64,000 bases of DNA. Origin: DATKZM01 sp035527975 (lineage in GTDB: Bacteria; Pseudomonadota; Alphaproteobacteria; JAPULJ01). Below are positions 27,495 through 36,189 of the stretch, piece by piece; position 1 is the first letter of the stretch, and each line of letters starts with the position of its first letter. The stretch spans positions 42,864 through 106,863 of the forward strand of contig DATKZM010000105.1 in NCBI GenBank assembly GCA_035527975.1, read 5' to 3'. The notes below the pieces were generated by a model. It searched no databases, was not told the DNA's origin, and saw only the letters and a list, made by a program, of their open reading frames with translations. The position numbers and the translations under genes were made by a program.

Positions 27495-29797
27495 ACGAAC
27501 AAACGAAATTGCGGACGATCGGGGCGAACCTGCCGCGCAAGGACGCCCAGGAAAAGGTAACCGGTGCGGCGATCTTCACAGACGACATCTCGCTTCCGGG
27601 CATGCTGCAGGCGAAGGTTCTGCGCAGCCCGCACGCCCATGCCCGTGTGCTGCGTGTCGACGCTTCGAAAGCGCAAGCGCTCCCCGGCGTCGTCGCCGTC
27701 GCGACCCGGGACGATTTCGACGGCATGTCGCCCTTCTATGGCTATCTGATTAAGGACCAGGCGGTTCTCGCCACGGATCGGGTGCGCTACATCGGCGATA
27801 TGGTCGCCGCTGTCGCCGCCGAAAATGACGCCACCGCGTACCAGGCACTCGATCTTATCGAGGTTGAGTACGAGCCGTTACCCTCGCTTCCAGAGATCGC
27901 GACGGCATTGGCGGACGATGCGCCGGAGTTGTTCGATGGCGACAAACCATTTGGGGTCGCCAATCCCTATGGGACCGGAGCGAGCGGATATGTCTATCCG
28001 CGCAAGAACGTCTGCTATCAGTTTGACTACGAAACGGGCAACGCAGATGCGTTCGCGCGTTGCGACCATGTCTTCGAGGACACATTCACCTTCTCGCGCC
28101 TCCAACACATGCATCTGGAACCCTTCGTTTCGGTCGCGCGCTGGACGATCGACGAGCTGGAGATCTGGAGCGCTAGTCAAAGCCCCTTTGTCGTGCGCAA
28201 GGAGCTGGCGCGAGTTTTTGCACATCCAGAGAACAAGATCCGAATTCACGTTCCCTATATCGGCGGCGGCTATGGCGCCAAGAATGCCTGCAAGACCGAG
28301 CCGCTTGCCGCCCTTCTGGCGCGGAAGGCAAGGCGGCCGGTGCGTCTGAGGTTTACGGCCGAGGAGTGCTTCCTGACCAACACCCAGCACGCGTCGATCC
28401 ATCGGCTGAAGACCGGCGTTATGCAGGACGGCCAGCTCATCGCACGCAAGAGCGAAATCTTTCTGAACTCCGGCGCCTATGCCGACGCCAGCCCGTTGGT
28501 CGCGGAAAAGGCGGGCTATCGCATCAACGGGTCGTATCGTTGGCAACACATCGATACCAAGTGCTACTGCGTGCTCACGACCACTGCGCCGGCCGGGGCG
28601 TTCCGCGGCTTCGGCGGCACCCAGGCAGCCTGGGCTTCCGAATCGCAGATCGACATGATCGCCCACCGCCTGGGGATCGATCCCTACGATATCCGCATGA
28701 AGAATCTGCTGAACCTCAACGAGCCATATGTACCCGCGGAAAGCGGTATCGATAGTGACTTGCGCGAAGGGCTGTCGCTGGTGGCCGATCGCCTGGGCTA
28801 TCGGAACCGGCGGCGGCGCCGAGGCAGGGGCATGGGTTTGAGTGTTGTCGTCAAGGATGGCGGCGGCGCGAACAAGCCTGCCCATGCTTTCGTCAAGGCG
28901 ACCACCACGGGCGGCGTGATTGTTGGCAGCGGAACCACCGAAATCGGTCAAGGCTCGACCACCGCCCTGACGTCGATCGCCGCAGAGGTGCTCAATTGTG
29001 AGCGCGACCGGGTATCGCTCACGCCGGTGGACACCCATGCGAGCCCCTATGATCAAGGAACTTTCGCCAGTTCGGGCGTCGCGATCATGGGTAAGGCGAT
29101 CGAGATTGCCGCGAACAAAGTCAAACGCGAGGTGCTGGCGTTCGCCGCTGAAGACCTCGACTGCGACCCCGGCGATCTGGTGCTTCAGGACTGGACCATC
29201 CGCAGGGGCAACGAAGTCCACCCGCTGGCGCCGATGATCATGAAGCATTTCGGCGGTCCCGGTTTTGAGTTCGTGGCGCTTGGCTATTACAAGCTGCCGG
29301 CCGACCATGACGCGCCTTTGGAAACCAAGATCCCTTATTGGGAAAACGGTTGGGGCGGGGCCGAGGTTGAGGTGGACGAAGAGACCGGCCAGATCCGCGT
29401 CCTCCAACTCATTATCAGCAGCGACTTCGGCCGTGCCATCAATGAAGGCGCCTGCCGCGGCCAAGACGAAGGCGGCGCCATGATGGGCCTCGGCCAGGCG
29501 CTCTTCGAAACGATGGTCTATGACGGCGATACTCTGCTCACCCCGAGCCCACTCCACTACCGCGTCCCACTGGCCAGCGACCTGCCCGATCGATTCCAGT
29601 CGATCCTCCAGGAGCAGGGCCGTGGGCCGGGGCCCTTCGGCACCAAGGGGGGCGGCGAGAGCGGCATCCTGACGGTCGCAAGCGCGATCGCCAATGCGGT
29701 GGAGGACGCCGTCGGCGTGCGGATCACCGACCTGCCGATCACGCCCGAGAAGGTGCTGGCCGCGCTCGATCGACAGAAAGCGGACGGAGAGGCTTAG
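27491..29797 (+). CDS. molybdenum hydroxylase large (Mo-binding) subunit (CoxL-like), set 1
   Basis: A 768-residue molybdopterin-cytosine-dinucleotide-binding subunit that hydroxylates its substrate with water-derived oxygen. Seen: an N-terminal a/b hammerhead domain (KDAQEKVTGAAIFTDDISLPG), GGGYGAKNACKTEPLAALLA, GAFRGFGGTQAAWASE, GTTEIGQGSTTALTSIAAE, and the catalytic glutamate in TKGGGESGILTVA (about residue 723). The CO dehydrogenase active-site loop with its special cysteine is absent, so it is an organic-substrate hydroxylase. The substrate is likely an aromatic or N-heterocyclic compound or aldehyde, judging by neighbours. Confidence 0.92.
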   Translation: MNEQTKLRTIGANLPRKDAQEKVTGAAIFTDDISLPGMLQAKVLRSPHAHARVLRVDASKAQALPGVVAVATRDDFDGMSPFYGYLIKDQAVLATDRVRYIGDMVAAVAAENDATAYQALDLIEVEYEPLPSLPEIATALADDAPELFDGDKPFGVANPYGTGASGYVYPRKNVCYQFDYETGNADAFARCDHVFEDTFTFSRLQHMHLEPFVSVARWTIDELEIWSASQSPFVVRKELARVFAHPENKIRIHVPYIGGGYGAKNACKTEPLAALLARKARRPVRLRFTAEECFLTNTQHASIHRLKTGVMQDGQLIARKSEIFLNSGAYADASPLVAEKAGYRINGSYRWQHIDTKCYCVLTTTAPAGAFRGFGGTQAAWASESQIDMIAHRLGIDPYDIRMKNLLNLNEPYVPAESGIDSDLREGLSLVADRLGYRNRRRRRGRGMGLSVVVKDGGGANKPAHAFVKATTTGGVIVGSGTTEIGQGSTTALTSIAAEVLNCERDRVSLTPVDTHASPYDQGTFASSGVAIMGKAIEIAANKVKREVLAFAAEDLDCDPGDLVLQDWTIRRGNEVHPLAPMIMKHFGGPGFEFVALGYYKLPADHDAPLETKIPYWENGWGGAEVEVDEETGQIRVLQLIISSDFGRAINEGACRGQDEGGAMMGLGQALFETMVYDGDTLLTPSPLHYRVPLASDLPDRFQSILQEQGRGPGPFGTKGGGESGILTVASAIANAVEDAVGVRITDLPITPEKVLAALDRQKADGEA

Positions 29798-29798
29798 T

Positions 29799-29865
29799 GC
29801 ACGATCGCGTCACAGCGATCTGGGACGATCTTGATCTTGAGCACGCGCGCGTCACCGCGATCTAG
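29799..29865. repeat. tandem copies of the GAGCACGATCGCGTCAC..GATCTAG repeat
   Basis: Two head-to-tail copies, 29799-29820 (GCACGATCGCGTCACAGCGA) and 29839-29865 (GAGCACGCGCGCGTCACCGC...TCTAG), right after the large-subunit stop. They match the repeats at 25978-26027 and 33547-33573. The 215-base gap to the next gene holds these and presumably a promoter. Confidence 0.65.
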
Positions 29866-30012
29866 CGCGTTGCAACAGTGGCCCGGCCCCTCCGCGTATG
29901 CACCGGAAATCCGCGGCGTCTATGGAAAACGACCAGGCCCGGTGATACGGTCGAGCGCTACTTTCGATGCGATGCGTGCGTGCAATCGATATGCACACAA
30001 AAGGGTCAAGCG

Positions 30013-30741
30013 ATGACAGAAGCTCTTTCCCGCGATGATTTTCTGGCCGCGATGGAGGCACGGTTCGTCGCCAAGCGCCATTCGGACTATCCCGTCGTCA
30101 AGGCGATCTACGACGGCACGGCGACGCGCGAACAGATCGGCTATCTGGCCGTGATGTTCTATCACTTCACGAAATGGACGCCGCAGGTTCTGTCGACGAT
30201 CCATTCCCGTTGCGATGATCGAACCATTCGGCGGCGGATCATGGACACGCTCATCGACGAGGACACCGAGCTGCGCTGCGGCAACGCCGGACACGACCAG
30301 CTCGCGCTCGACTTCGCGACCCGATTTACCGGAATGAGCGAGGAGGAAGTGGAGGCGCATCCGATTCCGAACTGCGTCCGTGAAATGACGGCCTACCGCT
30401 TCAAGGTCGCCAGCGAGATGCCGGTGGTAATCGCCCTTGGCAACAGCGGCGTCGCCAGCGAAAGTCACGCGCCGGAAATGTGCCGCATGATCAGCGACGG
30501 GCTGCGCGAACATTTCGGTGTCGTCGACGAAGACCAGGAAAGCTGGATTGTGCATATCGAAGGCGACGAACAGCACAGCGAGACCGCCTTCACCACGGTA
30601 CTCGAATACTGCACCAGCTCTGATCTGCAGAAAGAGATGTTCTGGTGTATCGACACCTATCTCAGCCACTGGGGCAATTTCTGGCGCGAGGCGGAGAAGG
30701 GCGACGTCAGGAAAGCCGGTTGGCTGAAGGCTGCATCGTAG
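30013..30741 (+). CDS. heme-oxygenase-fold iron-containing redox enzyme (HDO/PqqC-like)
   Basis: A 242-residue all-helical protein of the TenA/PqqC/CADD-type fold. Candidate metal ligands are spread as in diiron heme-oxygenase-like oxidases: MFYHFTKW, DEDTELRCGNAGHDQLA, and WIVHIEGDEQHSETAFT. These enzymes use O2 for N-oxygenation, desaturation or carbon-carbon cleavage, though TenA relatives lack metal. ATG 30013 follows AAGGGT. It precedes a small ferredoxin gene by 22 bases, which suggests a redox partner and favours a metal oxidase. Substrate unknown. Confidence 0.7.
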   Translation: MTEALSRDDFLAAMEARFVAKRHSDYPVVKAIYDGTATREQIGYLAVMFYHFTKWTPQVLSTIHSRCDDRTIRRRIMDTLIDEDTELRCGNAGHDQLALDFATRFTGMSEEEVEAHPIPNCVREMTAYRFKVASEMPVVIALGNSGVASESHAPEMCRMISDGLREHFGVVDEDQESWIVHIEGDEQHSETAFTTVLEYCTSSDLQKEMFWCIDTYLSHWGNFWREAEKGDVRKAGWLKAAS

Positions 30742-30763
30742 CAATGCAGAGCCGGTCGCACGG

Positions 30764-31129
30764 ATGAGCGGGTTCTCCGCACGGCACCTCGATCAGCCGA
30801 TGTCGGCAGTGTTGCGGCCGACGCCGTCGGATTTCGTCGGCCGGGCAACGATCACCATTTGCGTAAACGAACGGCCCGAGGATGGCATCTCAGTTTCGTG
30901 CGGAGCCCGCGGCGGCCTTGCGGTCGAGAAGGCGATCCGGGCTGAAATTTCGGCCCGTGGCGCGGCAGTTGACGTAAGGACGATCAAGTGCCTCGGCCTT
31001 TGCCAGAAGGGGCCGAACGTTCGGCTGGCACCGGGGAATTCCTGGTTCCACGGTGTGCGGGACCGCGATGTGCCCGAGCTGGTCGAAATGGCCCTAAACC
31101 ATCTGACAGCCAGCCAATCCACCGGCTGA
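30764..31129 (+). CDS. thioredoxin-like (2Fe-2S) ferredoxin
   Basis: A 121-residue protein with the small thioredoxin-like ferredoxin domain from about residue 27. The four expected cysteines are visible: ITICVNERP, then VSCGARGG, then KCLGLCQKGPNVRL with the last two. GNSWFHGVRDRDVPELVEMA follows as in family members. It likely donates single electrons to the diiron candidate upstream or the Rieske oxygenase downstream. Two starts are possible (ATG 30764 or ATG 30800); the first 26 residues are not conserved-looking. Confidence 0.85.
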   Translation: MSGFSARHLDQPMSAVLRPTPSDFVGRATITICVNERPEDGISVSCGARGGLAVEKAIRAEISARGAAVDVRTIKCLGLCQKGPNVRLAPGNSWFHGVRDRDVPELVEMALNHLTASQSTG

Positions 31130-31264
31130 CGACCGCTTGCGGCAACGACGCGAGCAAGCGAAAAATGTCTCTCGCGTAGCGTGTTTGACTCCCGCACAGT
31201 CCCATGTAACCTGTCAATCGGCCAATAGAATTGGCCGCGAGCAAGGTCGATTGGAGGGGTTTCG

Positions 31265-32278
31265 GTGTTTCTGCGAAACTACTGGTACATAGCGGCGATG
31301 CCCGATGAGGTCGGTCGCGAGCTGTTATCGCGATGGATCCTCAACGAACCGATCCTTCTATACCGCAACGAGGCCGGCGCCCCGGTTGCGCTGCGGGACA
31401 TCTGTCCGCATCGAAACCTGCCCCTCTCAGAAGGCGTTCTGCTGGGCGATACGATTCGGTGCGGATATCACGGGCTGGAGTTCGGGCCTGACGGCAAATG
31501 CACGCAAATTCCCGCTCAGCCGAACATACCGCCGCGCTTCCGCGTGCGGAGTTATCCGGTCGTGGAGAAATGGCGATGGGTATGGATCTGGATGGGCGAT
31601 CCCGATCTGGCGGACGAAAGCCGGATCCCCGATTTCCACTGGAATGACGATCCCGATTGGACCCCGACAGGCGGCCATTTCTACATCAGATGCGACTACG
31701 GCCTCTTGGTTGACAACCTGCTCGATCTCTCCCACGAAACTTTCGTTCACGCCTTGACCATCGGCAACGCCGCAGTCGCCGAAACTCCGGTCCGCACGGA
31801 ATCCGGGGATGACGAGGTCAGGGTCTTGCGGCAAATCAACAATCACCCGGCCCCGCCACTCTATGTGACGCTGAAGGGATTCACCGGTGAGATCGACCGC
31901 ACCCAGAACATAACCTGGACCCCGCCGACCAACATCGTGATCGAGTCGCGGTCGTTTCCATCCGGCTCGAACGATCCGGACATGGTCCTTGAATACCGCG
32001 TGCTGAACGGCATCACGCCGGCGACGCCAGGTGCGACCCATCATTTCTGGGCGACCCCAAGGAACTTCTCCCCCGAAGAGGAGGTCACAAGTGCGTTTCA
32101 CAAAGGAAGCGTGCGCGCCTTCAGCGAGGACGTCGAGGTGTTGGAAAAGCAACAGGCAATGATCGACTATCAGGGCGGCACATCGAATTGGTTCGATATC
32201 ACTGCAGACCAGGGCGGTCTGCTTGCGCGCCGCAAAGTCAAGCAGCTGCTGGAGGCGGAACAGGCGCCCAATGCCTGA
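31265..32278 (+). CDS. Rieske non-heme iron oxygenase alpha subunit (VanA-like)
   Basis: A 337-residue terminal oxygenase. The Rieske cluster ligands are in CPHRNLPLSEG and IRCGYHGLEFG; the mononuclear iron site in NLLDLSHETFVHA (with the bridging Asp and two His). It starts NYWYIAAMPDEVG, a hallmark of the vanillate demethylase/aromatic O- or N-demethylase group (single-component alpha3 oxygenases). GTG start at 31265 with GGAGGGG upstream; no ATG fits. No flavin reductase gene of the VanB type is adjacent, so electrons must come from the small ferredoxin next door or another locus. Confidence 0.9.
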   Translation: MFLRNYWYIAAMPDEVGRELLSRWILNEPILLYRNEAGAPVALRDICPHRNLPLSEGVLLGDTIRCGYHGLEFGPDGKCTQIPAQPNIPPRFRVRSYPVVEKWRWVWIWMGDPDLADESRIPDFHWNDDPDWTPTGGHFYIRCDYGLLVDNLLDLSHETFVHALTIGNAAVAETPVRTESGDDEVRVLRQINNHPAPPLYVTLKGFTGEIDRTQNITWTPPTNIVIESRSFPSGSNDPDMVLEYRVLNGITPATPGATHHFWATPRNFSPEEEVTSAFHKGSVRAFSEDVEVLEKQQAMIDYQGGTSNWFDITADQGGLLARRKVKQLLEAEQAPNA

Positions 32279-32363
32279 AACCGCACCGGCCGCGTAAGGG
32301 TAAGATAAACCCGAGCGGGACCGGCCAGAAGCCGTTCCCGGTCAGATCAACAGGAGGTAGTGA

Positions 32364-33533
32364 ATGTTCAGGAAGATTGCATTTGGCATAGCGGTGCTTG
32401 CCCTCACCAGTACCGTTATTCCTGCCCAGGCACAGGACAAGATCCGGCTTGGATTTATGACGCCGCTGTCCGGGCCGTTGACGTTCCTTGGCAAGGAGCA
32501 GCTCATGGGCATGGAGCTGGCCCTTGAACGACTCGGCAACAAGCTCGGCGGCATTCCCGTCGAGGTCTTCAAGCAGGATGGCCGCATGACCGCGGCCACC
32601 GCCAACCAGGCTGCGACCAAGCTGGTCGAGCAGGACAAAATCGACATCCTGACGGGTTTGCTGCTGTCGAACCAAACGATCGCCATCACCAAGACCCTGA
32701 CCGACAAGGGGATCTTCGTCATCAGCGGTGTGTCCGGCCCAAAGCCGTTGGCCGGCGCGAAGTGCGAGCCGAACTTCTTCAACATCTCCTGGCAGAATGA
32801 GCAGGCGAGTGAGGCGCTGGGTAAGTTCCTCACCCAGCGAGGCGTCAAGAGCGTGTTCGCGATCAGCCAGAACTATGTTGCCGGTCGTGATCATGTCGCC
32901 GGTGTCTGGCATTTCTACAAGGGCAAGCGCGTCGGCGAAGCCTATGTACCGCGTCGCCACATGGATTACGCCGGCGAGATCGCGCGCATCCGATCGATCA
33001 ATCCCGAGGCGGTGTTCATGTTCTTGCCGGGCCGCGGCGGTATCGCCTTTCTCAAGCAGATGAGCGGCGCCGGCCTGCTAGGCAAGATCAAGGTCTATGG
33101 GGGCTCCTGGGTCGCCGACGAACACAGCTTCAAGGCGGTGGGCGATAGCGCGGTCGGTGCTGAGCTGTCGAACCCCTGGTGGGCACAACTCGACAATCCG
33201 GCGAACAAGGCCTTCGTCGCCGCATTCAGGAAGAAGCACGGCCGCAATCCCGTCTTCTATGCGGCGTTCATGTACGACGTGATCAACCTCCTCGACGCAG
33301 CCGTAAAAGAAGCCGGCGGCATCAAGGACAAGGACAAGTTCCGCGCGGCTCTCAGCAAGGCCAATTTCAGTTCGGTGCGCGGCAGCTTCAAGTTCAACAA
33401 CAACCACTTCCCGGTTCAGGACTTCTATATCGGGCGTGTGGTCAAGAAGGGCGGCGCGCTGACTCACGAGATTATCGGCAAGCCGTTCACCGCGCAGGGC
33501 GACCGTTACGCCTCGCAATGCAAAATGAAATAG
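32364..33533 (+). CDS. LIV-type ABC transporter substrate-binding protein, system 1
   Basis: A 389-residue exported binding protein. Signal peptide: MFRKIAFGIAVLALTSTV with cleavage after PAQAQ. The mature start DKIRLGFMTPLSGPLTFLGK and the later IRLG-FLPGRGGIAFLKQMSG lobe are typical of the branched-chain amino acid/amide family. Members of this group near aromatic genes often bind aromatic acids. AGGAGGT lies 6 bases before the ATG. It is the last plus-strand gene before the convergent permease/ATPase genes of the same transporter, and is followed by a terminator. Confidence 0.9.
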   Translation: MFRKIAFGIAVLALTSTVIPAQAQDKIRLGFMTPLSGPLTFLGKEQLMGMELALERLGNKLGGIPVEVFKQDGRMTAATANQAATKLVEQDKIDILTGLLLSNQTIAITKTLTDKGIFVISGVSGPKPLAGAKCEPNFFNISWQNEQASEALGKFLTQRGVKSVFAISQNYVAGRDHVAGVWHFYKGKRVGEAYVPRRHMDYAGEIARIRSINPEAVFMFLPGRGGIAFLKQMSGAGLLGKIKVYGGSWVADEHSFKAVGDSAVGAELSNPWWAQLDNPANKAFVAAFRKKHGRNPVFYAAFMYDVINLLDAAVKEAGGIKDKDKFRAALSKANFSSVRGSFKFNNNHFPVQDFYIGRVVKKGGALTHEIIGKPFTAQGDRYASQCKMK

Positions 33534-33546
33534 TGGTCGACCGCTA

Positions 33547-33646
33547 GAGCGCGACCGCGTCACAGTGATCTAGTGTGGTGCGCAAATCGTGCCCTGCGCG
33601 TATGAGTTGGATCAAGGATCATGTCTCAGATCGCAGCGATCTGAGA
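33547..33646. repeat. repeat copy plus perfect 11-bp-arm palindrome
   Basis: 33547-33573 (GAGCGCGACCGCGTCACAGT...CTAG) is another copy of the repeat at 25978 and 29799. Further on, 33624-33646 is a perfect inverted repeat TCTCAGATCGC-A-GCGATCTGAGA. Both lie in the 202-base gap after the binding-protein gene. Confidence 0.65.
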
Positions 33647-33670
33647 CGATCTTGACCCAAGGCCGATCCG

Positions 33671-33701
33671 GAAAGGCCGCAGCGCCAGGCTGCGGCCTTT
33701 T
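33671..33701 (+). terminator. rho-independent terminator after the binding-protein gene
   Basis: A perfect stem GGCCGCAG / CTGCGGCC with loop CGCCAGG at 33675-33697, followed by TTTT. It lies between the convergent binding-protein and livF genes and ends the plus-strand operon. The A-run on the far side is too short to be sure it also works for the minus strand. Confidence 0.85.
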
Positions 33702-33735
33702 CATTGACACCGAAATTGTCCGCGTCGGGCAGGTT

Positions 33736-34437
33736 TCAGATTCCAAGAAAGGTCTCGATAACTTCCGGCTGGCTGTGCAGATCTTCAGTGGTGCCAGACC
33801 ATTCGACGCGTCCGTTTTGGACGAAATAGTGTCGGTCGGCCAGCTCCATTAACACCTCCACGTCCTTGTCGATGACCAGGATCGATTGACCGTCAGACTT
33901 CAGCATCTTCAGGACACGCCAGATCTCTTCCTGGACAAGCGGCGCCAGCCCCTCGGTCGCCTCGTCCAAGATCAGCAATTTGGGATTGGTGGCGAGCGCC
34001 CGGCCAATTGCCAACATCTGCTGCTCGCCGCCGGAAATCTGATTGCCCATATGATTGCGTCGCTCGGCAAGCCGGGGAAACAGCTCGTAGACCCGTTCGA
34101 GGGTCCAGGCGTTCCCAACGCCGCGTCGGTTCGCCGCCGTGGCCAAAAGGTTTTCATGCACCGAAAGGTTGGGAAAGATCTGGCGGCCCTCGGGCACCAG
34201 GCCGATCCCGGCTTGCGCGACCCGGTAGGCCGGCCAGCCCTCGGTGCGCTGACCATCGAAGGTGATCCTGCCGGTCTTCGCCGGAGAGAAGCCGATAATG
34301 GAGCGCACGGTCGTCGTCTTGCCCATGCCGTTGCGGCCCATCAGGGTTACCACCTCGCCTTCATTGGCTTCCAGCGACATGCCAAACAACGCCTGACTGG
34401 CTCCGTAGTATGTCGTTATGTTCTCGACGCGAAGCAT
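33736..34437 (-). CDS. livF: LIV-type ABC transporter ATP-binding protein LivF, system 1
   Basis: A 233-residue ATPase driving uptake. Walker A GRNGMGKTTTV, signature ISGGEQQMLAIGRALA, and Walker B LLILDEATEGLAP are all intact. LVPEGRQIFPNLSVHENL is the LivF mark. In the switch region, VIDKDVEVLMELADRHYF replaces the usual VEQN with a DKD sequence, so the H-loop histidine seen in most LivF proteins is not in its usual place. It starts one base after the LivG stop, in the operon order H-M-G-F. Confidence 0.93.
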   Translation of the reverse strand: MLRVENITTYYGASQALFGMSLEANEGEVVTLMGRNGMGKTTTVRSIIGFSPAKTGRITFDGQRTEGWPAYRVAQAGIGLVPEGRQIFPNLSVHENLLATAANRRGVGNAWTLERVYELFPRLAERRNHMGNQISGGEQQMLAIGRALATNPKLLILDEATEGLAPLVQEEIWRVLKMLKSDGQSILVIDKDVEVLMELADRHYFVQNGRVEWSGTTEDLHSQPEVIETFLGI

Positions 34438-34438
34438 G

Positions 34439-35218
34439 TCAGGCGTCCTTCGCCGCCGGCCGCAGGCTAACGGCCTTGTCCCCCAGATAGGCGCGCCGGA
34501 CCTGCGGGTCTTCGCGGATCTTGTCGGGCGTGTCGGTGGCGATGCGGCCGCCATTGACGAGCACGCTGATGCGGTCGGCCAGGGTGAAGACAACATCCAT
34601 GTCGTGCTCGATCAGCAGGATCGTAAGGCGGCCCTTCAGAGAGCGCAGATATCCGATCATCCCCTCGGTCGCTGCCGGTCCCATGCCGGCAGTTGGCTCA
34701 TCGAGCAGCAGCAGCTTCGGCTCGGTCGCCAGCGCCATGGCAATCTCCAACTGCCGATGCTCGCCGTGCGACATGTTGCTTGCCAACACATTCTGGCGCG
34801 CGCCCAATCCGATCTCGTTAAGAATCTCAGCTGCTTTGTCGTTCAGATGACGCACCAGCCGCGCCGGGCGCCAAAACCTGTAGCTGTGGCCATCGATCGC
34901 CTGGGCGGCGAGCGCAACATTGTCGAGGGCGGTGAAGGAGGTGACGACGCTGGTGATCTGGTACGACCGGGCGAGCCCCATGAGCGCCCGTTCGTTCGAG
35001 GGCATATGCGTGATGTCACGCCCGTTGAAGATGATCCGCCCCTCGTTCGGCGCCAACTCGCCTGCGAGCTGGGAGATAAGTGTGGTTTTGCCGGCACCAT
35101 TCGGTCCGATGATCGCGTGCAGCTCTCCGGGAAGCACGTCAAGGTCGACATGGTCGTTGGCGATCAGGGCGCCGAACCGCTTGGTCAAGGCCTCGATTCG
35201 CAGCGTCGCCTCGGCCAT
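34439..35218 (-). CDS. livG: LIV-type ABC transporter ATP-binding protein LivG, system 1
   Basis: A 259-residue ATPase. Walker A GPNGAGKTTLI, LARSYQITSVV, the variant signature MSHGEHRQLEIAMALA (normal for LivG-type), Walker B LLLLDEPTAGMGP and the H-loop LIEHDMDVVF are present. It pairs with LivF on the cytoplasmic face of the permease. Its stop and the LivF start are one base apart, and its start overlaps the LivM stop by one base. Confidence 0.94.
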   Translation of the reverse strand: MAEATLRIEALTKRFGALIANDHVDLDVLPGELHAIIGPNGAGKTTLISQLAGELAPNEGRIIFNGRDITHMPSNERALMGLARSYQITSVVTSFTALDNVALAAQAIDGHSYRFWRPARLVRHLNDKAAEILNEIGLGARQNVLASNMSHGEHRQLEIAMALATEPKLLLLDEPTAGMGPAATEGMIGYLRSLKGRLTILLIEHDMDVVFTLADRISVLVNGGRIATDTPDKIREDPQVRRAYLGDKAVSLRPAAKDA

Positions 35219-36189
35219 CAGTCATCCCTCTTTGGCCGGATGAAGCCGTAGATCCCGCCGCGCCCGAACATGACCACGAGGATCAGAAGCGGTCCGAAGA
35301 CAATCATCCAGTGCTCGGTGATGCTGGAAATGAATTCCTCGAGAAAGACAAACACCGCGGTGCCGATGATGGGGCCGATCAAGGACTTCGCACCACCGAC
35401 GATCACCATGATCAACAGGTCGCCGGAAATCACCCAGTGGAACTCGTCAGGACTGACGAATTTTTGCAAGTTCATGTGCAAGGCCCCGGCCAATCCGGCG
35501 ATGCCGCCTGATATCATGAAGGCGACGAGGCGATAACGGAACGTGTTGTAGCCGAGCGAGCGAACCCGGCGCTCGTTGTCCTTGGCGGCCTGCAGCACGC
35601 GCCCGAAGCGGGAGTTGACCAGCCTGTAGCTGCCGAACAATACGGCGGCGAGAATGATGACACAGAAATAGTGCAACACCGCCGGATCATTGAAATCGAC
35701 GAGGCCGAACAAGGGGCTTCGTCCGGCGAGCGGCAGGCCCTCATCCCCGCCATAGTTCTCGCCGATGCGCACGCCGTTGGCGACGTAGTAGAGCATCTGC
35801 GCGAATGCGAGGGTAATCATGATGAAATAAACCCCGACGGTGCGTAACACGAGGTATCCGACCAGCGCCGCCAAAAGGATCGACAGCGCCACTGCGGCAG
35901 GATAGGCAACCAGCCCGTTCTGAATTCCAAGGAAAGCCAGCACGCCGACCACGTAACCCCCGGAGCCCAGAAACATGGCGTGGCCGAAGCTGATCAGCCC
36001 GCCATAGCCAAGCAGAATGTCGAGGCTGATCGCGATCATCGCCAGGATGACGATGCGCGAGGCTACCCGCACGGCATAGGCGTCGCCGACAACGGGCACG
36101 ATCAGCAGGATGACCAGTCCGGCGGCGACCACGACGTGACGCAAATCGAAGCGCGGGGCGCCAAACAGGAAGGCTTTTGGGCCCTTCAT
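35218..36189 (-). CDS. livM: LIV-type ABC transporter permease LivM, system 1
   Basis: A 323-residue inner-membrane permease with about nine hydrophobic segments. Typical LivM blocks are ILLGYGGLISFGHAMFLGSGGYV, RVLQAAKDNERRVRSLGYNT and IGPIIGTAVFVFLEEF (residue runs shortened here). Start set at ATG 36189 (MKGPKAF), overlapping the LivH stop by one base. A longer frame to 36300 is an extension into LivH. It forms the heterodimeric channel with LivH. Confidence 0.92.
   Translation of the reverse strand: MKGPKAFLFGAPRFDLRHVVVAAGLVILLIVPVVGDAYAVRVASRIVILAMIAISLDILLGYGGLISFGHAMFLGSGGYVVGVLAFLGIQNGLVAYPAAVALSILLAALVGYLVLRTVGVYFIMITLAFAQMLYYVANGVRIGENYGGDEGLPLAGRSPLFGLVDFNDPAVLHYFCVIILAAVLFGSYRLVNSRFGRVLQAAKDNERRVRSLGYNTFRYRLVAFMISGGIAGLAGALHMNLQKFVSPDEFHWVISGDLLIMVIVGGAKSLIGPIIGTAVFVFLEEFISSITEHWMIVFGPLLILVVMFGRGGIYGFIRPKRDD

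Noticed and set aside
27878..29557. 559-codon minus-strand frame opposite the Mo-hydroxylase large subunit.
   Set aside because: Antisense shadow; the plus-strand product has all cofactor-binding motifs.
26172..29797. Carbon monoxide dehydrogenase (coxMSL).
   Set aside because: Subunit order fits, but the CoxL active-site loop with its special cysteine is absent; the sequence is that of a general Mo hydroxylase.
26172..32278. A caffeine/methylxanthine degradation cluster (Rieske N-demethylase, Mo hydroxylase, GST-like protein, deaminase).
   Set aside because: The mix of families is suggestive, but the GST is only a fragment, the reductase is missing, and no substrate-specific motif can be read.
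33589..33852. Plus-strand frame across the terminator.
   Set aside because: It runs through a clear terminator hairpin and overlaps the livF end on the other strand.
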